Source of the DNA: CAVRTJ01 sp964507185
GTDB lineage: Bacteria > Acidobacteriota > UBA4820 > DSQY01
Assembly (NCBI GenBank): GCA_964507185.1
Contig: CAZDOY010000016.1
Span: 1-64,000 of the forward strand
Length of the DNA stretch: 64,000 nucleotides
Reading direction: 5' to 3'
Shown here: piece after piece, positions 16,202-24,258 of the stretch
How positions within the stretch are numbered: the first letter of the stretch is position 1
How the letters are laid out: each line of letters opens with the position of its first letter
Translations under genes and position numbers: made by a program
The notes under the pieces: generated by a model
Seen by the model: the letters and a program-made list of their open reading frames with translations, nothing else
Databases searched by the model: none
What the model was told of the DNA's origin: nothing

Positions 16202-16756
16202 ATGCAGAATGACGTGATTTTAGCTGGATTCGGAGGACAGGGCGTCCTACTCATAGGAAAAATGCTCGCCTACGCGGGCATGCACCAGGGAAAAGAGGTT
16301 TCCTGGCTACCGTCCTACGGCCCCGAAATGAGGGGCGGAACGGCCAACTGCACCGTGGTCATCTCGGACAAGCCAGTGAGGTCCCCGGTCATCCAGTCCC
16401 CCAGGGCCGTCGTAGCCATGAACCTGCCCTCCCTGGACAAGTTTGAACCCATGCTCAAACCCGGCGGACTCCTGCTGATCAACTCCTCGCTCATCAACAG
16501 GGGGCCCGGTCGGGAGGACGTGACGGCCATCCAGGTCCCCGCCAACGAGATTGCCAACGAACTGAAGAATCCCCGGGGAGCAAACATGGTCATTCTCGGC
16601 GCCTACCTGGGCGCCACGGATGCCGTGGACATGGCCGAAGTCGAAGCCCTGGTCAAGGAGACCTTCGCCAGCAAGCCCCAGGTTGTTGACGCCAATATCC
16701 AGGCCTTGCGCAAGGGGTACGAACTGGGCAAGGGCAGCGCCAAGGGCGCACAGTAA
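16202..16756 (+). CDS. 2-oxoacid:ferredoxin oxidoreductase gamma subunit
   Basis: A 184-residue VorC/KorC-type subunit: AGFGGQGVLLIGKML at the N-terminus, SWLPSYGPEMRGGTANC near residue 38 and the central AVVAMNLPSLDKF segment. The gamma subunit binds the CoA side of the reaction. It begins 16 bases after the beta gene and ends 9 bases before the NuoE-like gene, so the oxidoreductase and NADH module are almost certainly one transcript. Confidence 0.92.
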   Translation: MQNDVILAGFGGQGVLLIGKMLAYAGMHQGKEVSWLPSYGPEMRGGTANCTVVISDKPVRSPVIQSPRAVVAMNLPSLDKFEPMLKPGGLLLINSSLINRGPGREDVTAIQVPANEIANELKNPRGANMVILGAYLGATDAVDMAEVEALVKETFASKPQVVDANIQALRKGYELGKGSAKGAQ

Positions 16757-16765
16757 GGAGCCGCC

Positions 16766-17254
16766 ATGACGAGCAATCAACCGTGTGTGGATACGGCACC
16801 GGTGGAGGAAATTCTGGGGCGCTACCCCAGGGAGGAAGCCTCCCTGATCCAAGTCCTGCAGGACGTCCACCGCGCCTATAATTACCTGCCGTGCGACGTT
16901 CTGAACAAAGTCGCCGATGCACTCGAAGTGCCCCTGGCCAAGGTCTTTTCGGTTTCGACCTTCTACAAGGCCTTCTCGCTGACGCCCCAGGGCAAGACCA
17001 TCGTCAAGGTCTGCACGGGCACGGCCTGCCATATTCGCGGGGCGGGACAGCTGATCGAGGAAATCGGACGCCAGCTGTCCATCGGTCCGGGCGAAACGAC
17101 GGAAGACCTCGGCTTCACCCTCAAGACCGTGAACTGCGTCGGCGCCTGCGCCATGGCTCCGGTCCTCATCGTGGACGAGAAGTACCACGGCAACGCGGCC
17201 TCGTCCGACGTGCCGAAATACCTCGGCAAGGGGGGTGCGCGCCATGGCCATTGA
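16766..17254 (+). CDS. nuoE: NuoE-like [2Fe-2S] subunit
   Basis: A 162-residue thioredoxin-like ferredoxin of the NuoE/HydC/HndA family. An N-terminal helical bundle (EEILGRYPREEASLIQVLQD) is followed by the [2Fe-2S] ligands in CTGTACH and, about 40 residues on, CVGACAMAP. It transfers electrons to or from the FMN of the NuoF-like partner, whose gene overlaps its 3-prime end by 11 bases. The start is an ATG with GGAG six bases upstream. There is no full complex I operon here, so it probably belongs to a soluble NAD-linked complex. Confidence 0.92.
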   Translation: MTSNQPCVDTAPVEEILGRYPREEASLIQVLQDVHRAYNYLPCDVLNKVADALEVPLAKVFSVSTFYKAFSLTPQGKTIVKVCTGTACHIRGAGQLIEEIGRQLSIGPGETTEDLGFTLKTVNCVGACAMAPVLIVDEKYHGNAASSDVPKYLGKGGARHGH

Positions 17255-19130
17255 GACCCGGAAGCAGTTCGAGAAAGCCGTCAAGGCGGCCGTGGACAAG
17301 CAGAAGAAGCACAAGGCCGAAATCCTGGTCTGCTGCGGTACGGGCTGCCTGGCGAACGGTTCCGCGAAAGTGGCCGAAGCCTTCGCGGAGCAGATCGAAA
17401 AGCAGGGCATGGACGCCTCGGTTGGCCTGTTTTCCAAGAAGACCGGCTGCCACGGTTTCTGCCAGCAGGGACCACTCGTTTCGATTCAGCCCAGGGGCGT
17501 ACTCTACAACAAAGTGAAACCCGAGCATGTGCCCGAGATCCTGGAAAAGACCGTGGCCAACGGTGAGGTGATTCAGAAGCTCCTCTACAAGAACCCCGCC
17601 GACCGGAAGCGGGTGGAGCAGTACAACGAGATTCCCTTCTACAAGAACCAGACCCGCGTGGCCATGCGCAACATCGGCCAGGTAGACCCCACGGACATCG
17701 AGGACGCCCTCGCACGGGGCGCCTACGCAGGGTTGGCCAAGGCCCTGTTCGAGATGAAACCCGACCAGGTGGTGGACGAAGTGGCGGCGTCGGGCCTCCG
17801 GGGCCGCGGCGGTGCGGGCTTTGCCACCGCCAGGAAGTGGAAGGCCGCGCGGAAGGCCGAGGGTGACCGCAAGTTCGTCCTGTGCAACGGCGACGAGGGC
17901 GACCCCGGCGCGTTCAAGGACCGCTCCATCATGGAGGGCGACCCCCATTCGGTCCTGGAGGGAATGGTCATCGGGGCCTATGCGGTCGGCGCGCACGAGG
18001 GCTTCATCTACGTGCGCGACGAGTACCCGCTGGCCGTCGTCAACCTCACGATCGCCATCGATCAGGCGCGGAAGTCCGGGTTCCTCGGCAAGAACATCCT
18101 GGGCACGGGCTTTGACTTCGACGTCCGGATCTCGCGCGGCGGCGGCGCCTTCGTGTGCGGGGAGTCGTCGGCGCTCATGCGGTCGCTCGAAGGCAAGACG
18201 GGCGAACCCCGCCAGAAGTATATCCACGCCACGGACAGGGGGCTCTTCGATTGCCCGACAGTCCTCAACAACGTGGAGACCTGGGCAGACGTCGGCACCA
18301 TCCTGGATCGGGGCAGCAAATGGTTCGCCTCGATGGGCACGGACAAATCCAAGGGCACGAAGGCCTTCTCGCTCGTGGGCAAGGTCAAGAACACGGGGCT
18401 CATCGAGCTGCCCATGGGCACGACGCTGCGGCACATCATCTACGACATCGGCGGGGGCATCCTCAAGGACAGGCCCTTCAAGGCGGTCCAGACGGGCGGT
18501 CCGTCCGGCGGCTGCGTGCCCGAATCCCTTCTCGACCTGCCCGTGGACTACGAGAAGCTCACGGAGGCCGGCTCCATGATGGGCTCCGGCGGCATGATCG
18601 TCATGGACGACCGGACGTGCATGGTGGACGTGGCACGGTACTTCCTGTCCTTCCTCGTGGAGGAGTCGTGCGGCAAGTGCGTGCCCTGCCGCGAGGGCCT
18701 CAAGCAGATGCTCGCGATCTTCGACGACCTGGTCGCCGGACGCGGCAAGCCCGGGGACGTGGAGCGCATCGAGCGCCTGGCCGAGGGCATGCGGCTCGGC
18801 AGCCTGTGCGAACTCGGCAAATCCGCCCCCAATCCCGTCACGTCCACGCTCCGCTATTTCCGGGACGAGTACGTGGCCCATATCGAACACAAGGCCTGCC
18901 CGGCCGGCACGTGCCGAGACCTGACGGCCTTCGAAATTCTGGAAGAGGCCTGCAACGGCTGCCATGCCTGCGCAAAGGCCTGCCCCGTGGACGCCATCGC
19001 CGGCGAGAAGAAGAAGCTCCACGTGATCGACCACGAGACCTGCATCTCGTGCGGGGCGTGCTTCGACGTCTGTCCCACCGACGCCGTCCGCTTCTTCCCC
19101 AAGGTGGAAATCACACAGGAGGTGGTCTGA
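17244..19130 (+). CDS. nuoF: NuoF-like NADH-binding flavoprotein with extra ferredoxin domains
   Basis: A 628-residue HydB/HndC-type diaphorase subunit. Residues 28-85 are a thioredoxin-like [2Fe-2S] domain (CCGTGC, TGCHGFC). The NADH/FMN domain has GRGGAGFATARKW from 187 and GDEGDPGAFKDRS from 216; an SLBB domain follows. The N3-type [4Fe-4S] ligands are C476, C479, C482 and C522. The C-terminus adds two [4Fe-4S] motifs (C570/573/576/580 and C600/603/606/610). This build is typical of soluble bifurcating or NAD(P)-linked hydrogenases and formate dehydrogenases rather than respiratory complex I. ATG at 17244 chosen (GGGGGTG upstream); GTG at 17235 is possible. Confidence 0.92.
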   Translation: MAIETRKQFEKAVKAAVDKQKKHKAEILVCCGTGCLANGSAKVAEAFAEQIEKQGMDASVGLFSKKTGCHGFCQQGPLVSIQPRGVLYNKVKPEHVPEILEKTVANGEVIQKLLYKNPADRKRVEQYNEIPFYKNQTRVAMRNIGQVDPTDIEDALARGAYAGLAKALFEMKPDQVVDEVAASGLRGRGGAGFATARKWKAARKAEGDRKFVLCNGDEGDPGAFKDRSIMEGDPHSVLEGMVIGAYAVGAHEGFIYVRDEYPLAVVNLTIAIDQARKSGFLGKNILGTGFDFDVRISRGGGAFVCGESSALMRSLEGKTGEPRQKYIHATDRGLFDCPTVLNNVETWADVGTILDRGSKWFASMGTDKSKGTKAFSLVGKVKNTGLIELPMGTTLRHIIYDIGGGILKDRPFKAVQTGGPSGGCVPESLLDLPVDYEKLTEAGSMMGSGGMIVMDDRTCMVDVARYFLSFLVEESCGKCVPCREGLKQMLAIFDDLVAGRGKPGDVERIERLAEGMRLGSLCELGKSAPNPVTSTLRYFRDEYVAHIEHKACPAGTCRDLTAFEILEEACNGCHACAKACPVDAIAGEKKKLHVIDHETCISCGACFDVCPTDAVRFFPKVEITQEVV

Positions 19131-19891
19131 TGCCCGCCCTTACCATCAACGGAAAGACGGTCCATGTCCGGGAGGGTGCTTACCTCCTGGAGGCCATCCG
19201 TAAAGCCGGCTTTTCCATCCCCACTCTGTGCAACCACGAAGCCCTCGAGCCGTGGGGCGGCTGCCGCCTCTGCCTCGTGGACGTGACGCGCCGGGAGTGG
19301 GACGGCTGGAAGAAGATGGTCGTGTCCTGCATGTTCCCCGTGGAGGACGGGCTCGTCGTGGACACCCACTCGGAGCGCGTCGTGAGCACACGGAAGGTCG
19401 TGCTCGACCTCCTGCTGGCCCGCTGCCCGGAGGCACCGGTCATCCAGGAACTGGCGCGTGCCCACGGCATCGAGCAGACCTCTTACAAACCGAATCCCGA
19501 ACCCACGGACTGCATCCTGTGCGGGCTGTGCACGCGCGTGTGCGACCACATCGGCGTTTCGGCCATCTCCTCGGTGGACAGGGGCATCGGCCGGGAGATC
19601 GCGCCCCCGTTCCACAAAGCGCCTCCGGACTGCATCGGCTGCCTGGCCTGCGCGGAGGTCTGCCCCACGGACTGCATACCCTACAAAACGTCCGACAGCG
19701 CGCGGACGATCTGGGACAAGAAGTTCGAGATGGTGCGGTGCCCCGCGTGCGGAAGGGCCCACATCACGGAGGAACAGTCCGCTTACTACGCGGACCGCAA
19801 CGGCGTGCCCGCCTCCTATTTCGAGACGTGCGACGCGTGCAAGCGGAAGGAGCAGGCCGCCACCTTCGCCGGACTATCTCTGGCGCGGTGA
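19130..19891 (+). CDS. Short NuoG/HydA-N-terminus-like iron-sulfur subunit without catalytic domain
   Basis: A 253-residue protein equivalent to the N-terminal electron-wire part of NuoG or [FeFe]-hydrogenase HydA. [2Fe-2S] ligands: C34, C45, C48, C67. Two [4Fe-4S] clusters: C128/131/134/138 and C168/171/174/178. The His-ligated cluster normally between these is missing (only one Cys in residues 70-120). The C-terminus carries two further CxxC pairs (204/207, 234/237), possibly a zinc or rubredoxin-like site. No H-cluster or molybdopterin domain follows. The ATG overlaps the NuoF stop (TGATG). It probably bridges the flavin subunit to the 2-oxoacid oxidoreductase or ferredoxin. Confidence 0.88.
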   Translation: MPALTINGKTVHVREGAYLLEAIRKAGFSIPTLCNHEALEPWGGCRLCLVDVTRREWDGWKKMVVSCMFPVEDGLVVDTHSERVVSTRKVVLDLLLARCPEAPVIQELARAHGIEQTSYKPNPEPTDCILCGLCTRVCDHIGVSAISSVDRGIGREIAPPFHKAPPDCIGCLACAEVCPTDCIPYKTSDSARTIWDKKFEMVRCPACGRAHITEEQSAYYADRNGVPASYFETCDACKRKEQAATFAGLSLAR

Positions 19892-19968
19892 AGGCAGGGT
19901 GGACGAGCCCCCGGCGGGTCCCGCGGACCCGGCCGCAGAACGGGGAAGACTGGACTGAGGAGTCCCTC

Positions 19969-20439
19969 ATGGACATGATCTACAAAGTAACCGTCGAGCG
20001 GTGCATCGCGTGCGGCAAGTGCGAGTTGGCCTGCGCCTTCGCTCACGGTAGCGAAGGTAAACCGAGCAAGAGCCGCATCAACATATTCAAAAGAGGGCCG
20101 GAACTGGGCACCCCCGTCGTCTGCTTCCAGTGCGGAGACGCAGCCTGCGCGGCGATCTGCCCGACCGAAGCCCTCGTGCGAAACGAGGAAACAGGAGCCA
20201 TCGACATGGTCCGGGACCGCTGCATCAACTGCCGCATGTGCGTGGCAGCCTGTCCCTTCGGCAACATGCTGTGGGACGAGACCTATCACTGCGTGCAGAA
20301 ATGCGACCTGTGCGGTGGCGACCCGAAGTGCGTGCCGTTCTGTCCTACCGGAGCCCTCGCTTACGTGCCCGCCGACCGCGCGAACCAGACGCCCGAGCCC
20401 CTGGCCTGGGAGGACCTCGCCGCCGCCGGGCTCAAGTAG
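19969..20439 (+). CDS. Four-cluster ferredoxin-like electron-transfer protein (HycB/CooF type)
   Basis: A 156-residue polyferredoxin with Cys motifs for four [4Fe-4S] clusters: 12/15/18/22, 52/55/60/64, 85/88/91/95 and 108-125 (C112, C115, C121, C125). This DMSO-reductase-beta-like arrangement is seen in HycB, CooF and ferredoxin partners of aldehyde oxidoreductases. ATG at 19969 with CTGAGGAG upstream. It lies 77 bases after the short NuoG-like gene on the same strand, so it is a probable extra wire in the same electron pathway. Confidence 0.88.
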   Translation: MDMIYKVTVERCIACGKCELACAFAHGSEGKPSKSRINIFKRGPELGTPVVCFQCGDAACAAICPTEALVRNEETGAIDMVRDRCINCRMCVAACPFGNMLWDETYHCVQKCDLCGGDPKCVPFCPTGALAYVPADRANQTPEPLAWEDLAAAGLK

Positions 20440-20483
20440 CTTCACGGCACAAGGCGGCCTCCGGGCCCATGTGAGGTGATCGA

Positions 20484-20996
20484 ATGAGCGACCCCAAGAA
20501 CAAGATCCGGGAGATACTGAAAAAGGCCTACCAGATAGAGGTAGACGGCTACACCTTCTACAGCATGACCGCGGACCAGGCCGACAAGACCGCCGTCCAG
20601 GAACTGTTCGACAAGCTCGCCAGGGACGAGACCGAGCACAAGGCATTCCTGCGCGATATCATGCGTGGGCATGAGGCGAAGGGCGCCGCCGCCTTCAACG
20701 TGGACCGGCGAGATTCCGGCCTCAAGGCCTTCACGGCGACCATTTTCACCGACAAGTTCAAGAAACAGGCCGAAGGCGCCGCCTTCGAGATGGGCGCGCT
20801 GTCCGTCGGCATGCAGCTCGAATCAAACGCCATACAATATTTCAGCGAGGCCGCAAAGACGGCCGGAGAAGCGGAAATACGGGATTTCTACACTTTTCTC
20901 GCGGGATGGGAAAAGGAACACTTCGACGCCCTCCAGAAGCTCTTCGACGTCATCAAGGGCGACTTCTGGCACCAGAGCGGCTTCGAACCCTTCTAG
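20484..20996 (+). CDS. Rubrerythrin/ferritin-like diiron protein
   Basis: A 170-residue four-helix-bundle protein with diiron ligands spread over four helices: E.DGYTFY near residue 18, DETEH near 50, MQLESNAIQYF near 110 and EKEHFD near 141. It lacks the C-terminal rubredoxin domain of classical rubrerythrin. Such proteins usually remove peroxide or store iron in anaerobes, fitting protection of the oxygen-sensitive iron-sulfur enzymes encoded just upstream. GTG ATG region: AGGTGATCG precedes the ATG at 20484. The last gene before a 309-base spacer. Confidence 0.85.
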   Translation: MSDPKNKIREILKKAYQIEVDGYTFYSMTADQADKTAVQELFDKLARDETEHKAFLRDIMRGHEAKGAAAFNVDRRDSGLKAFTATIFTDKFKKQAEGAAFEMGALSVGMQLESNAIQYFSEAAKTAGEAEIRDFYTFLAGWEKEHFDALQKLFDVIKGDFWHQSGFEPF

Positions 20997-21305
20997 CCTC
21001 TTCCACCCACGGGGTTTTCGGCCGCGATTCCATGGGGGCGGCACCGGCGCGAGGATGTGAGCTGCCTCACTTTACCCCCTTGGGGTTAGCGGGGTTTGCC
21101 GGTCCGCGTTCGACCGTCACCTGCGTGCCGCTTGACTCATAACCCCATGAAAGCACCGGGGCCTGGGTCTCAGGCGCCGCACATCCGGCGGACGATCTTC
21201 TCTCCCGCCCGGATTCACCGTTGACGGCTCCTCGTCTTGACAAGGCTTCATGTGTAACTTTAAACTTCATTAGGTAGAACGCGTTAGGAGGGACATAAAG
21301 GCGCC
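20997..21305. other. Intergenic region ahead of the pilus operon
   Basis: About 309 bases without a convincing gene. It contains a short ACCCC/GGGGT hairpin near 21075-21088 without a T tract and, at its 3-prime end, the pilB promoter at 21237-21264. No tRNA or repeat was seen. Short frames here have no protein-like features. Confidence 0.6.
21237..21264 (+). promoter_or_regulatory. Sigma70-type promoter for pilBTC
   Basis: A perfect -35 TTGACA (21237-21242) and a -10-like TTTAAA (21259-21264) at 16-base spacing, in a locally AT-rich stretch. Transcription would start near 21271, leaving a 35-base leader that contains the AGGAGGGA ribosome site of pilB. Confidence 0.6.
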
Positions 21306-23021
21306 ATGGCAGAACGCTTGGGTGAAATGCTCATCAAGGCCGGGTTGATCTCGCAGGATCAGCTCGAGGAAGCCTTGCAGCTCCAAAAAACCAACGGCGG
21401 CAAGCTGGGGTACAACCTCGTCCGCCTCGGACACGTCAAGGAAGAGGACATCACCTCCCTGCTGTCCGAGCAGTACGGCGTCCCGGCCATACACCTGGAA
21501 CACTTCGAGATCGACGAGTCCATCCTCAAACATATTCCGGCGGACGTGGCGCAGAAGTACCTCGTCATACCAATCGAGAGGACGGGCGCCACCCTGACCG
21601 TCGCCATGGCCGATCCGTCCAACGTCTTCGCCCTCGACGACATCCGCTTCATCACCGGCTACCAGGTGGAACCCGTAGTGGCGGCCGAGGCCTCCATACG
21701 CGAGGCCATCGCCAAGTACTACGGGTCCTCCCACGACATCCAGCTCAAGGAGATCATGGACGAGATCAGCCGGGAGGAAGTGGCCGACCTCGAAGTCGAG
21801 GAAGACGACGACGAGATTTCCGCCGAGGACCTTGAGGCGGCAAGCCAGGACGCCCCCGTCGTCAAGCTCTGCAACCTCATGCTGACGGACGCCGTGAGGA
21901 AGGGCGCCAGCGACATCCACGTGGAGCCCTACGAGAGAGAATTCCGCGTCAGGTTCCGCATAGACGGGATTCTCTACGAAGTCCTCAGGCCTCCGATGAA
22001 GCTCAAGGAGGCCGTCGCGTCCCGCCTTAAGATCCTCGCCAAGCTGGATATCGCGGAAAAGCGGCTCCCGCAGGACGGACGCATCAAGATGCGGATGAAG
22101 ATCGACAACAAGAGCAAGGAGATCGACTACCGCGTCTCGACCGTCCCCACTCTCTACGGCGAGAAGATCGTCATGCGCCTCCTGGACAAGGAAGGCCTGA
22201 AGCTGGACATGACCATGCTCGGGTTCGAGGAGGAGAGCCTGGCCAAGTTCGAGCGGGCCATCCTCAAGCCATACGGCATGGTGCTGGTCACCGGCCCGAC
22301 GGGCTCAGGCAAGACCAATACGCTCTATTCGGCGGTCGGCCGGCTCAACACCCCGGAAACCAATATCATGACGGCCGAAGACCCGGTGGAGTTCAACATC
22401 ACGGGCACCAACCAGGTCCAGATGAAGGAAGCCATCGGCCTCAACTTCGCCTCGGCGCTCAGGGCATTTCTCCGCCAGGATCCCAACATCATCCTGGTGG
22501 GGGAGATCCGGGACTTCGAGACGGCGGAGATCGCGGTCAAGGCGGCCCTCACCGGCCACCTCGTCCTGTCCACCCTCCACACGAACGACGCCCCCTCCAC
22601 CATCTCCCGGCTCATGAACATGGGCATCGAGCCCTTCCTCGTGGCCACTTCCGTCCACCTGATCCAGGCCCAGCGCCTGATCCGGCGGATCTGCAAGGAG
22701 TGCAAGGAGGAGGTCAGCCTCCCCCACAAAGCCCTGCTCGACCTGGGGTACTCGGAAGAAGAGGTCGAGAGCATCAAAGTGTACAAGGGTCGCGGCTGCC
22801 CCACGTGCAACAACAGCGGCTACAAGGGCAGAGTCGCGCTCATCGAAGTCATGGAAATGAGCGACCAGCTCCGGGAAATGGTACTCATGGGTGCCAACGC
22901 CGTGGAGCTCAAGCGGCAATCCCTGGACGAGGGCATGATCACGCTCAGGCGCTCGGGATTGATCAAGATCAGCAAAGGCATTACAACCATAGAAGAAGTT
23001 GTCCGCGAGACCGTAATGTAG
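21306..23021 (+). CDS. pilB: Type IV pilus assembly ATPase PilB
   Basis: A 571-residue hexameric ATPase that drives pilus extension at the inner membrane. The N-terminal MshEN domain (4-56) has the c-di-GMP consensus in its first motif (RLG 4-6, G13, L20, L24, Q27), a 5-residue spacer and a near match in the second (Lys33 for Arg, Ile49 for Leu). Walker A is GPTGSGKT at 330-337; EDPVE, GEIRD and STLHTN are intact. Two C-terminal Cys pairs bind zinc. The ATG follows GGAGGGACATAAAGGCGCC. All motifs that are broken in the paralog at 7.6 kb are intact here. Confidence 0.97.
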   Translation: MAERLGEMLIKAGLISQDQLEEALQLQKTNGGKLGYNLVRLGHVKEEDITSLLSEQYGVPAIHLEHFEIDESILKHIPADVAQKYLVIPIERTGATLTVAMADPSNVFALDDIRFITGYQVEPVVAAEASIREAIAKYYGSSHDIQLKEIMDEISREEVADLEVEEDDDEISAEDLEAASQDAPVVKLCNLMLTDAVRKGASDIHVEPYEREFRVRFRIDGILYEVLRPPMKLKEAVASRLKILAKLDIAEKRLPQDGRIKMRMKIDNKSKEIDYRVSTVPTLYGEKIVMRLLDKEGLKLDMTMLGFEEESLAKFERAILKPYGMVLVTGPTGSGKTNTLYSAVGRLNTPETNIMTAEDPVEFNITGTNQVQMKEAIGLNFASALRAFLRQDPNIILVGEIRDFETAEIAVKAALTGHLVLSTLHTNDAPSTISRLMNMGIEPFLVATSVHLIQAQRLIRRICKECKEEVSLPHKALLDLGYSEEEVESIKVYKGRGCPTCNNSGYKGRVALIEVMEMSDQLREMVLMGANAVELKRQSLDEGMITLRRSGLIKISKGITTIEEVVRETVM

Positions 23022-23085
23022 ATCCCATCCGGGAGGGACGATGGAAGAGTGCCCTTCCGGAGAAGGTCGGTAGAAGGAGGGAACC

Positions 23086-24234
23086 ATGACGGTGTCGATC
23101 CATCAACTGCTCAAATTCATGGTGGACAACGGCGGGTCCGACCTCCACGTCACGGTAAACTCCCCCCCGCAGGTCCGCATTCACGGCAAGCTCATGCCCA
23201 TCGAGGGTATCAAACCCCTGACCGCGGCGGAAACGAAGCAGATCGCCTACTCGATTCTCACGGACCAGCAGAAACACCGCTTCGAGGAAAGCCTGGAACT
23301 GGACCTCTCCTTCGGCATCAAGGGGCTCTCGCGTTTCCGCGGCAACATATTCTCTCAGCGGGGCGCGGTTGCCGGCGCGTTCCGGACCATCCCTTACGAG
23401 ATCCGGGGCTTCCAGGAACTCGGCCTGCCGCCCATCGTGGAGAGGATGTCCGAGAAACCCCGCGGGCTCATCCTGGTGACAGGTCCCACCGGCTCGGGGA
23501 AATCCACAACCCTGGCGGCCATGATCGACAAGATCAACCGGGAGCGCCACGAGCACATCGTCACCATCGAAGACCCGGTCGAATACCTGCACCCTCACAA
23601 GTCCTGCGTGGTCAACCAGAGGGAAATCGGCGGCGATACGTATTCCTTCAAGAACGCGCTGAAGAGCATTCTGAGACAGGACCCCGACGTCGTCCTCATC
23701 GGCGAGATGCGGGACCTCGAAACCATCGAGGCGGCTCTCCGCATCGCCGAAACGGGCCACCTGACCTTCGCGACGCTTCACACCAACTCCGCGGTGGAGA
23801 CCATCAACCGTATCATCGACGTCTTCCCCAGCCACCAGCAGTCGCAGGTCCGCACTCAACTCTCGTTCGTTCTCCAGGGCATCCTCTGCCAGGCCCTGCT
23901 CCCGACACGGGACGGAAAGTCCCGGTGCCTGTCCGTGGAGATCATGGTACCCAACGCCGCCATCCGAAACCTCGTCCGAGAGGACAAGGTGCACCAGATC
24001 TACAGTATTATGCAGACCGGTCAGACAGGCAGTGGCATGCAGACCTTCAACCAGTCGCTGGCGGATCTCTACCTTCGAGGGAAGCTCGACCTGGAAACCG
24101 CGATGGCACGCTCGTCAATGCCCGACGAGCTGCAGGAGCTGATCAACAGGAACATCACGCTTCAGGGACGGCGCACGGGCCCCGGCTTGCCGACGGCTCC
24201 CCATCCCGGGACAATGGCCGGACGCAAGCGGTAA
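23086..24234 (+). CDS. pilT: Pilus retraction ATPase PilT
   Basis: A 382-residue retraction motor. DLHVTVNSPPQVRIHG near the N-terminus, Walker A GPTGSGKS at 133-140, EDPVEYLHPH, GEMRDLETIE and FATLHTN are all present, and the C-terminal AIRNLVRE matches the AIRNLIRE motif required for PilT function. It is 64 bases downstream of pilB and 24 upstream of pilC. The C-terminal tail beyond NITLQG is Pro/Gly-rich and a little longer than usual. Confidence 0.97.
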   Translation: MTVSIHQLLKFMVDNGGSDLHVTVNSPPQVRIHGKLMPIEGIKPLTAAETKQIAYSILTDQQKHRFEESLELDLSFGIKGLSRFRGNIFSQRGAVAGAFRTIPYEIRGFQELGLPPIVERMSEKPRGLILVTGPTGSGKSTTLAAMIDKINRERHEHIVTIEDPVEYLHPHKSCVVNQREIGGDTYSFKNALKSILRQDPDVVLIGEMRDLETIEAALRIAETGHLTFATLHTNSAVETINRIIDVFPSHQQSQVRTQLSFVLQGILCQALLPTRDGKSRCLSVEIMVPNAAIRNLVREDKVHQIYSIMQTGQTGSGMQTFNQSLADLYLRGKLDLETAMARSSMPDELQELINRNITLQGRRTGPGLPTAPHPGTMAGRKR

Positions 24235-24258
24235 CCGCCTGAAAGGGAGGGAGAAATC

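Noticed and set aside
17166..19034. Long open frame (622 codons) on the minus strand opposite nuoF
   Set aside because: Third-position GC of nuoF suppresses antisense stops; the plus-strand product has complete NuoF motifs.
19130..19891. [FeFe]-hydrogenase catalytic subunit
   Set aside because: None of the H-cluster motifs follows the ferredoxin-like domains; the protein stops at 253 residues.
13186..20996. Selenocysteine (in-frame TGA) genes near selA, especially among the redox genes
   Set aside because: Every redox gene here reads through without internal TGA, and stops coincide with the next gene start or a clear spacer.
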